Assembly: GCA_023614405.1 (NCBI GenBank)
Contig: CM042697.1
Span: 466,594,744 to 466,658,743, forward strand
DNA from: Avena insularis
Taxonomy: Eukaryota; Streptophyta; Magnoliopsida; Poales; Poaceae
Direction of reading: 5' to 3'
DNA length: 64,000 bases
Made by a program: the position numbers and the translations under genes. The first letter of the stretch is position 1. Each line of letters begins with the position of its first letter. Of the stretch, positions 55,485 through 64,000 are shown piece by piece. The notes beneath the pieces were generated by a model. It was not told where the DNA came from, made no database searches, and worked only from the letters and a program-made list of their open reading frames with translations.

Positions 55485-55492
55485 AATCTAAC

Positions 55493-57857
55493 CCCCTTAA
55501 GGTGAATCTCGCCCTCGAGATTCGGGTTGGCTAGCAAATAGGTGAGGGTGGTCTTTCTGAAGATCATCTTCTCTTTCCCATGTTGCTTCTTCTTCAGAAT
55601 GATGGTTCTATTGAACTTTGCAGAATTTGATAGTCTTAGTCTGAGTAACTCTTTCTGTAGTCTCAAGTATTTTGATAGGCTTCTCCTCATAAGTGAGGTC
55701 ACTCTCCAATTGAACCTCTTCCAAAGGTATAGTATCCTTTAAAGAAGTCTCTTCCATTTCTGGATGGCATTTCTTAACCTGACTCACATGAAACACATTA
55801 TGAACAGCTGACAAAGACTCTGGCAATTCAATCTCATAAGCTACTTCTCCTTTACGACTCAGAATCTTGAATGGTCCAACATATCTTGGGGCCAATTTAC
55901 CTTTGACACCAAATCTCTTTACTCCACGAAGTGGTGACGCTCTAAGATAAGCTCTATCACCTACTTCATAGGTGACCTCTCTACGCTTAGGATCTGCGTA
56001 GCTTTTCTGTCGGGACTGTGCTATCTTTAATCTGTCCTTAACTAGCTTGACTTTCTCTTCAGCCTCTTTGATTAGTTCTGGTCCGAACAAACTTCTTTCT
56101 CCCACACCATTCCATAGCAATAGGGTGGTACACTTTCTCCCATAGAGAAACTCAAATGGTGCCATCTCAATACTGGCTTGATAGCTGTTATTGTAAGAAA
56201 ATTCTGCGTAAGGCAGACTTTCATCCCAACTGGCTCCATAGTCTAGAGGACATGCTCTCAACATATCTTCAAGAATCTGATTGGTTCTTTCTGTTTGTCC
56301 ATCAGTTTGAGGGTGAAAAGCAGTGCTGAATTCCAACCTCGTTCCCAATGACTCATGTAATTGCCTCCAAAAATGAGAAGTGAATTGAGTTCCCCTATCA
56401 GACACAATACTCTTGGGTACTCCATATAGACATACAATTCTACTCATATAAATCTTGGCTAACTTAGCACTTGTGTAAGTTGTCTTCACGGGTATGAAAT
56501 GAGCCACTTTAGTTAAGCGATCCACCACTACCCAAATAGAATCATATCCTGACCTGGTCCTTGGCAATCCGGTGATGAAATACATACCAATCTTGTCCCA
56601 CTTCCAGTCAGGAATAGGTAGTGGTTGTAACAATCCTGCTGGTTTCTGATGTTCCGCTTTCACTCTACTACATACATCACACAAGGCAATGTGTTCGGTG
56701 ATGTCCTTCTTGAGATTATTCCACCAAAATCTTTCCTTCATATCCATGTACATTTTGGTGTTACCCGGATGAATGGAATACAGTGAGTTGTGTGCTTCTT
56801 GTAAAATCAGTTTCCGAAGCTCCGGATCTTGTGGAACACAGATACGTTTTCCATACCATAAAGTACCGTGTTCATCTTCATGGAATCCTTTGGCTTTTCC
56901 CTTGCCAATCTTTTCCTTAATCTCTTCAATTTGCATATCTATCTTTTGGGCTTCTTTGTTCTTGTACAACAAAGTGGGTTGAACATCCAAAGACATGAGA
57001 TGTCCCTCAGGCACAATCTCCAATCTAAGATCTCTAAATTGGGCACACAGATCATCTGGCAATTCTCCCTTAGTAAGGCCATTCATAAATTTTTTACGGC
57101 TTAGAGCATCCGCTACAACATTTGCCTTACCGGGGTGGTATTGCAAACTCAAATCATAGTCCTTAATGAGTTCTAGCCATGTTTTTTGTCTCATGGTAAT
57201 TTCTTTCTGGGTGAAGATATACTTCAAACTTTTGTGATCTGTGAACACTTCACACCGCTTTCGCAAAAGATAGTGTCTCCATGTTTTGAGTGCATGGACC
57301 ATAGAGGCTAACTCTAAATCATGAGTAGGGTAGTTTACCTCATGAGTTTTGAGTTGTCTCGAGGCATAAGCCACAACTTTCCCTTCTTGCATAAGTATTG
57401 CACCTAATCCATGATGAGATGCGTCACAATACACTTGGAAATCCTTCTCCAAATCTGGCAGACATAAGACTGGTGCTGACACTAGCCTCTTCTTCAACTC
57501 TTGGAAACTGAGTTCACATCCTTCAGACCGAGCAAATTTCTTGTCTTTCTTTAGAAATTCTGTCATTGGCTTAGCTATCTTGGAGAAATTCTCAATGAAC
57601 CTTCTGTAGTATCCTGCCAAGCCAAGGAAACTACGAACCTCTTTCACTGACTTAGGAGATTCCCATTCAGTTACAGCTGAAACTTTAGCAGGATCAACTG
57701 CTACACCATCTCCTGACACAACGTGTCCAAGAAATCCAACTTCGTTCAACCAAAACTCACACTTGCTAAATTTGGCATACAGCTTATGCTCTCTAAGCTT
57801 CTCAAGTATCAAACACAAATGTCCTTCATGCTCTTCTTTGCTCTTGGAATAGATCAA
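55493..57857 (-). pseudogene. G3 pol: RT end, RNase H, integrase, chromodomain-like tail
   Basis: The frame starts just after the RT catalytic box ([13 protein letters not shown]). It reads [40 protein letters not shown], RNase [21 protein letters not shown] and [20 protein letters not shown], and integrase zinc finger [17 protein letters not shown] and [12 protein letters not shown]. The core has [12 protein letters not shown] and [13 protein letters not shown], but the first Asp (usually MDFIxGLP) is Tyr (GMYFITGLP, about 56584). Next are [20 protein letters not shown] and [16 protein letters not shown] at 55608 (usually Trp in CKVQW) precedes a further 38 codons containing EEEATWEREDDLQKDHPHLF. 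Confidence 0.9.
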
Positions 57858-58996
57858 ATGTCATCAATGAAAACGACAACAAATTTGTCAAGGAATTCCA
57901 TGAACACCTTGTTCATCATATTCATGAAATAAGCTGGTGCATTGGTCAAACCAAATGGCATCACGGTGTACTCATACAATCCATACCTAGTGGTGAAAGC
58001 TGTCTTAGGTATGTCTTGTTCCCTTATCTTGAGCTGGAAATAACCTAACCGGAGATCAATCTTTGTGAACACACAAGCTCCTTCTAACTGATCAAACAAG
58101 TCATTGATTCTTGGCAAAGGGTATTTGTTCTTGATAGTCACCTCATTGAGTGAACGGTAATCTATGCATAACCTTTGACTTCTATCTTTCTTTTCCACAA
58201 ACAAAACTGGTGCTCCCCAAGATGAAGAACTTGGTTGGATAAAACCTTTCTGCAACTGTTCTCCAAGATGCTTCTTGAGTTCTTTCAACTCATCCACTGA
58301 CATCTTGTACGGTCTCTTTGCTATTGGTCCAGATCCTGGTAGCAAATCAATAAGAAATTCCACATCTCTATCTGGTGGCATTCCTGGCAATTCTTCCGGA
58401 AACACATCCGGATATTCACTCACAATTGGCACACTATCTATGCTAACCCCCTTAAGGGTATTTAGCTTACTCCCTTTTGATTCAAAGTTAGACTTGAATC
58501 TAATCCGTTTCTTTTCCGGGGTTGTGAGTGCAACAGTACGATTGGCACAATCTAGTACTCCTTCATGTTTGGTCATCCAATCCATTCCCAAAATTACATC
58601 TAGTCCTTGGGAATATAGGATTATTAGGCTGATTGGAAACTTATGTTTTCCAAACTCTATCACTAGATCCCGGCATCCAAGACTTACTATCATATCTCCA
58701 CCGGGAGAACTTACTTTTATTGGACACCCAATGTTTTCAGTTGGAAACCCATTTCTATCAACAAATGCTTTTGATATGAATGAATGTGATGCACCATTAT
58801 CAAAAAGAACAAGTGCTGGAATAGAATTGAGTTTGAACTTACCAGCCACAGCATCTGGCTCTTCATAGATTTCCTCCACATTGATGTGGTTCACTTGCCC
58901 CTTCTGGAAAGGGTTGGGCTTGTTGGGTCCTTCAACTTTCTTTTCTGGGCATTCATTTGCATAATGCCCCATCTTCTTACACTTGAAGCATTCAAA
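57854..58996 (-). pseudogene. G3 gag end, protease and reverse transcriptase
   Basis: At the right edge the frame holds the gag zinc knuckle [14 protein letters not shown] (complete CCHC). Then comes protease [16 protein letters not shown] with [10 protein letters not shown], and reverse transcriptase [74 protein letters not shown] and FIDDI. A one-base deletion right after FIDDI shifts the frame; the next ORF begins 4 bp earlier in overlap. C4 cuts the gene at 58996, two codons before the knuckle. Confidence 0.9.
58992..58996. repeat. Putative TSD (tcaaa) of C4, left copy
   Basis: These five bases precede the C4 LTR start. The partner copy is off-window, so this is only the expected position. 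Confidence 0.5.
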
Positions 58997-60724
58997 TGTT
59001 GGAATTATGCCCTAGAGGCAATAATAAAGATGTTATTATTATAATTCTTGTTCATGATAAAGTTTATATTCCATGCTAGAATTGTATTAAGCGGAAACAT
59101 TAATACTTGTGTGGTTTGTGAACAACACCGTGTCCCTAGTACGCCTCTATGGACTAGCTCATTGATCAATGATGGTTAAGGTTTCCTAACCATAGACATG
59201 AGTTGTCAATTGATAATGAGATTATATCATTGGGAGAATGATATGGTGGACAGACCCAAACTAAGCAAAGCAATTAGATCGTGTCATTGTGTTCATCTTT
59301 GCGAAGCTTTTCCTATGTCAAATATTGTATTCCTTAGACCATGAGATAATACAACTCCCTGGTATCGGAAGAAAGCTTTGAGGTCATCAAATGTCATCCT
59401 ATGAGAGGGTGATCATAAAGGTGTCTCTTAGGTGATCGGAAAGTATCTATTGGGTTGTATGTATCGAGATGGGATTTGTCCCTCCCAAATCGGAGAGATA
59501 TACTTCGGGCCCACTCGGTAATCGATATCAACACCGCTTTCAAGCATGTGGTTAAGGAGTTAATCACAAAGTGATATCGGATTACGGAACGAGTAAAGTA
59601 CTTGCTGTGAACGAGATTGAACTAGGTATGACCGATGCAAAGCGATCGAATCTCGGGCAAGTAAAATATCGCGAGACGAAGGGAATATATATGGGATTGA
59701 TTGAATCCTGGCATCGTGGTTCATCCGATATGATCATCGATGAATGTGTGGGAGTCAATATGGGTGCCCAGACCCCGCTGTTGATTATTGATAGAAGATC
59801 ATGTTTGCATATTCTCGAACCCGCAGGGTCACACACTTAACGTGTCTCGACGCTAGGATAGATTGGATACTTGGTTTATGAATTTTTGTTCAGAGTCTCG
59901 GATGGGATCCGGGATATCACGAGAGGTTCCAGAATGGTCCGGAGAATAAGATTCATATAAGGCAGTGCAGTTTTTGGAGTTCGGAATTGTTCCGGATTAA
60001 TCGGTATTGTACCGGAAGCTTCTAGAACCTTCGGAAGGGGCCAACGTGGTCCCACCTTCCGGGAGGGGGCATGGGCCTATGAGGGAGTGTCCTGGCCGCA
60101 TTGGGCCAGGGGCACAAGGCCCCATAGGGCCCAGCCGATCCTAGATAAGTTTAAACTCGTTTAAACTAGAGATATGGTTTCTAGAAGAGGGGAGAGTCCA
60201 TGCCCCCCACTCCTTATCCCCTTGGCCGCCGGTTTTGGGCTTGGAGGAGGGGCAAGGGCTGGCCGCCCCCCCTCTATATATAGAGGGCTGGTGCGCCCCC
60301 TCCCCCCTACACCTTCCTCCAAACCCTAGTTGCCCTGCTGCCCTCCTCTCTCCCCTGATTGCTTGTGGCGAAGCCTGCTGCAGAAATTCTCCACCACATA
60401 CACCACGCCGTCGTGTTGTAGATCCAATCTATCTCTCCACCCTACTTGCTGGTCCGAGGAAGGAGGAGACGTCGAGGTGCTGCACGTGTGCATCTCACGG
60501 AGGCACCGCCACTTGTGGTGCTAGATCGGATCGGATCGCGAGGAGGAGAAGCGAGTACGACTACATCACCCACGTTCCGACGAACGTTCCGCTATGCGAA
60601 TCTTCAAGGGTATGAAGATCTAATCCAATCTCTCTCGTTGTTTGCATCTCCTAGATTAGATCTTGGATTTCCCTCTGTTCGCTTTAGTAGAAAATTTTGA
60701 TTTACTATGCTGCGAAACCCTTCA
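58997..60724 (+). repeat. C4 5' LTR
   Basis: 1728 bp, TGTTGGAATT to CCCTTCA, homologous to both C1 LTRs. It differs near 60140-60180, where it has a GTTTAAACTCGTTTAAACT-like direct repeat that C1 lacks. Confidence 0.93.
60275..60283 (+). promoter_or_regulatory. TATA box of C4 LTR
   Basis: TATATATAG at the place of the C1 TATATAAAG. Confidence 0.75.
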
Positions 60725-60725
60725 G

Positions 60726-60737
60726 TGGTATCAGAGC
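60726..60737 (+). other. C4 primer-binding site (initiator tRNA-Met)
   Basis: TGGTATCAGAGC, the exact complement of the plant tRNA-iMet 3' region, one base after the LTR. Confidence 0.9.
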
Positions 60738-61947
60738 TAGATCTATGCGTAGATGTGTTTCACGAGTAGAACGCAACATGGTTGTTGCGGGCGTTGATGT
60801 TTTCTGTTGCAAGACTCTTGTTTGTGTTCTTCTTATGGCGCGGGATAGTGAGATTGAAGCGGTCCAGGCCAACCTTACGCGATGTCGTTCGCGAGACCGG
60901 CTCCGCACTTGACGTGTGGCTTGTACCATACATGCAGCTGGTGGATGTCAGTTTCTCTCACTATAGTTGTCATGGGATTAACACCGGAGTTTGGCAACCA
61001 TAATATCACCGTTGTGGCTTTCCGTAGGTAAGAATCGTTCTTAGCATCTACTCCCATAAGCCACGTAAAACATGCAACAACAAAGTAGAGGCGTCTAACT
61101 TGTTTTTGCAGGGAGTGTTTTCTGTGATATGGTATGGCCCAAGATGTGATGTGTATATTGTATGCGATGATCATGTTTTGTAATGTTTCACGACTTGCAT
61201 GTCGATGAGTACACAACCGGCAGGAGCCATATGGTTGTCTTTATAATTGTGTATGGCCTGCGAGTCAACTTCTTATACGCCATGTAATAGCTTTACTTTA
61301 TCGCTAAGTAGTTAGCAATAGTTGTAGTTGCTATTCGTGGTGGAGGCAATCATGGTGGAGTGATGGAGATCATGCCGGAACGCACAAGATGGAGATCATT
61401 GCGAAGATTGGCTATACCATGTCACATAAAGTTATATGCATGTGATGTTTATCCTTTTATGTATCTTATCATGCTTAGATCATGACGATAGCATTATAAG
61501 ATGATTCCTCACTTAAAGATCAAGATAAAAACTGTGTTCTCCCCAAGTATGCACCGTTGCGAAAGTTCGTCGTGTCCAAGAATCACGTGATGATCGGGTG
61601 CTATAGACTCTACGCTCACATACAACGGGTGCAAGCCAGTTTTGCACACGCGGAAATACTTGGGTATAACTTGACGAGCCTAGCATGTACAGACATGGCC
61701 TCAGAACACATGAACCGAAAGGTTAAGCATGAGTCATATGAATGATATGATCGACACTTCGTTGTCCACCATTGAAACCACATCTCTTCTCGTGAAGATC
61801 GGATTAGGTGTGGTGAATTTGGATCATGTTCACTAAACAACTTGAGGGATGTTGAATTTAGTGGGAGTTCATCTAGTAATTTGATTAAAAGTTGAACTAG
61901 TTATCATGAACATAGTCTAATTTGTACTTGCAAATATTGTAGATCAC
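60738..61947 (+). other. C4 untranslated leader
   Basis: About 1.2 kb, homologous to 10429-11623. No gene is supported. Confidence 0.65.
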
Positions 61948-62740
61948 ATGGCTAAGTCCAACTTCAACTTCAACGTTTTTGCTGAGAAAGAAAAGCTTAA
62001 GAACAATGGGTCTAACTTCACCAACTGGTTCCGCAATCTGAGAATCATTACATGCGGACAAAAGGACTATGTCCTTGAGAAAGCGTTAGGTAACCCCTAC
62101 TGCAATCGCTGGCTGATGAGAAAGCTGTCTATCGACAAGCAAAGATGATTATGGTGTGATTAAGAGCACCATGTTGTTTGCTATGGAACCGAACTTCAAA
62201 ATCGTTTTGAAAACTATCCGGGCCCTTTGAGATTCTCAAGAGCTGAAAACCATGTTTGAGACTCAGGCCCGTTCGAGAGATATGAGATCTCCGAGAAGTT
62301 CTTTAAGCGCAAGATGGAGGAAGGGAGTTCCGTTAGTGAGCACGCCATTAAGATGTCGGGCTACACTCAACGCCTTGAGCAACTGATCGCAAGATTCCTT
62401 AGGAGCTCAAGATTGACAGGGTTCTGCAATCACTCCCTCCCAGCTACAAAAGTTTTGTAGTGACTCATAATCAGATTGGTTCCACTGATACGATCACCGA
62501 GCTCTTCGCAAAGCTGAAGGCTGCGGAGGTGGACATCAAAAGGATAATCATGTGTTGATGGTCAACAAGCCCTCCTTTAAGAAAGGTAAGGGTGCAAAGA
62601 AGCCCTTCAAGAAAAGCGGCGGCAAGCGCTGTTGCCCTGAGAAGAAGCTCAAGTCTGGTCTAAGCGGACACCGGTGCTTCTATTTCAAGGACAAGGGTCA
62701 CTTTAACTGTCCAAGTACTTAGCGGACAAGAAGGCTTTCA
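61948..62740 (+). pseudogene. C4 gag, multiply frameshifted
   Basis: It starts MAKSNFNFNVFAEKEKLKNN like C1, but the frame fails after about 66 residues. Compared by eye with C1 it lacks single bases at several places (near 62200, 62240, 62267, 62390, 62540). The zinc-knuckle region reads TGCTTCTATTTCAAGGACAA, so the second Cys is Phe in the best frame. Non-functional. Confidence 0.85.
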
Positions 62741-63590
62741 CCATCAAAGGTATATTTGATATACTTGTTATTGTTGTTTTCATTACTAGCCCTCGTTGTA
62801 GTGCACAGGTATTTGATCTTTGGTTCAGCTAATATTTGTAACTCGAAGCAGAGCTACGGAATAGACGGCTTATGCGAGGGATGAGGTGACGATGCGCTGG
62901 CAACGGATCAAGAGTTGATGTGATGGCCGTCGGCACGCTCTCCTTAGTTTTACCTTGGGATTAGTTTTAAACCTTAATAAATGTTATTATGTACTGCGTT
63001 GAGCATGAACATTATTTCTGGATCGTGTTTATTGCAAGACGGTTATTCATTTAAATCGGAGAATAATGGTTGTTCTATTTATATGAGTAACATCTTTTAT
63101 GGTCATGCACCTGCTGTGAATGGTTTATTTCTTCTAAATCTCGAAAGGGATGAAACACACATCCATAACATTGAGGCTAAGAGATGCAAAGTAGATAGTG
63201 ATAATACTACTTATTTGTGGCACTGTCGTCTAGGTCATATTGGTGTAAAGCGCATGAAGAAACTCCATTCTGATGGACTTTTGGAGTCTCTTGATTTTGA
63301 ATCATTTGACACATGAGAACCATGCCTCATGGGCAAGATGATCAAAACCCCGTTCTCCGGTATGATGGAGCGAGCAACGGACTTGTTGGAAATCATACAT
63401 ACCGATGTATGCGGACCGATGAGTGTTTCGACGCGCGGTGGATATCGCTACTTTCTCACTTTTACCGATGACTTAAGTAGATATGGGTATATCTATTTAA
63501 TGAAACATAAATCTGAAACGTTTGAAAAGTTCAAAGAATTTCAGAATGAAGTGGAGAACCATCGTAATGAAAGATTAAGTTTCTGATCCG
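62741..63590 (+). pseudogene. C4 protease, pre-integrase and integrase start
   Basis: The protease segment (62790-62960) is broken by deletions. From 62981 a frame reads LSMNIISGSCLLQDGYSFKS, TYLWHCRLGHIGVKRMKKLH and ESLDFESFDT and meets TGA at 63314 (C1 has TGC, Cys). The frame from 63329 has MGKMIKTPFSGMMERATDLL, EIIHTDVCGPMSVSTRGGYR and FTDDLSRYGYIYLMKHKSET. The first catalytic Asp is present and CGPM is intact, unlike C1. Confidence 0.86.
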
Positions 63591-64000
63591 ATCGTGGGGC
63601 GAATATTTGAGTTATGATTTTCTCACGCATCTCAAAGCAAGTGGAATCGTTTCACAACTCCATACACCGGAACACCACAGCGCAATGGTGTGTCTGAACG
63701 CCGGAATCGAACCCTATTAGATATGGTCCGATCGATGATGTCTCTTACTGATTTGCCGTTATCATTTTGGGGTTATGCATTAGAAACCGCTGCATTCACT
63801 TTAAATAGGGCTCCATCTAAATCCGTTGAGACGACACCGTATGAACTGTGGTTTGGTGCTAAACCTAAGTTGTCGTTTCTTAAAGTTTGGGGATGCGAAG
63901 CTTACGTCAAGAAGTTGATGCCGGACAAGCTCGAACCCAAAGCGGAGAAATGCGTCTTCATAGGATACCCTAAGGAAACTATAGGGTATACCTTCTATCA
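63591..64000 (+). pseudogene. C4 integrase, second half (runs off window)
   Basis: The DNA matches 13297-13700. It holds the second Asp motif out of frame, an ERRNRT-like region, and from about 63725 the open text SMMSLTDLPLSFWGYALETA, then FGAKPKLSFLKVWGCEAYVK. It is cut by the window end. Confidence 0.85.

Larger units (their letters stand above)
52293..58996 (-). mobile_element. G3: Tekay/Del-like Gypsy retrotransposon, minus strand
   Basis: In minus orientation, gag zinc knuckle, protease, reverse transcriptase, RNase H, integrase and a chromodomain-like tail are followed by a polypurine tract (TTAAGGGGGTTAGA, 55498-55485) and a 3' LTR of about 3.2 kb starting TATAACATCCC. An LTR of that size with that start (usually TGTAACATCCC) fits the Tekay/Del group. 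The 5' part of the element lies beyond C4, off-window. Confidence 0.83.
58997..64000 (+). mobile_element. C4: Angela-like Copia, same family as C1 (5' part)
   Basis: The LTR, primer site, leader and gag-pol follow the same order and sequence as C1. The window ends within integrase. It is inserted in G3 gag. The coding part has many one-base deletions relative to C1, while the LTR and leader look less damaged. Confidence 0.92.

Overview
The window is repeat-dense nuclear DNA from a grass, most likely a Pooideae cereal or forage grass. This is an inference from element types: Angela-like Copia LTRs beginning TGTTGGAATTATGCCC, a Caspar-like CACTA element, a Tat/RIRE2-type Gypsy with an antisense spliced gene, and a Tekay-like Gypsy. 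I found no intact host gene, rRNA, tRNA gene or CRISPR array.

Layout. 1-4022 is the transposase end of a CACTA transposon (minus strand) whose terminal inverted repeat ends at 4022, inserted in the RNase H end of an old Copia remnant (4023-~4870). 5384-36399 is one nest. A solo Copia LTR (5389-6624 plus 36265-36394, TSD acaat) lies in what looks like an older Gypsy LTR. It is split by an Athila-like, apparently non-autonomous Gypsy element G1 (6625-36259, TSD cattc). G1's gag is split by an Angela-like Copia element C1 (8691-29912, TSD taaat, two 1725-bp LTRs). C1's RNase H region is split by a Tat-type Gypsy element G2 (15464-28025) that has lost the promoter half of its 5' LTR.

36400-45907 is low-copy-looking DNA with a Copia scrap, exon-like gene fragments, a probable Helitron 3' terminus at 44581, an orphan terminal-exon-like ORF and a 120-bp Stowaway-type MITE. 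45908-51919 is a decayed Tork/TNT1-like Copia element C3 whose 3' LTR carries a large GTT expansion and loses its end to another Copia LTR fragment. ~52300-58996 is a minus-strand Tekay-like Gypsy element G3 with few lesions. It is cut just before its gag zinc knuckle by C4 (58997-beyond 64000), a second copy of the C1 family.

Function. Every polyprotein seen is disabled by stops, frameshifts, truncation or loss of a catalytic residue. Parts that still look coherent are LTR promoters, primer-binding sites, polypurine tracts and the antisense multi-exon gene of G2 (26223 to 22397, minus), whose first six exons join in matching phase at GT-AG sites. Differences between copies were compared by eye only.
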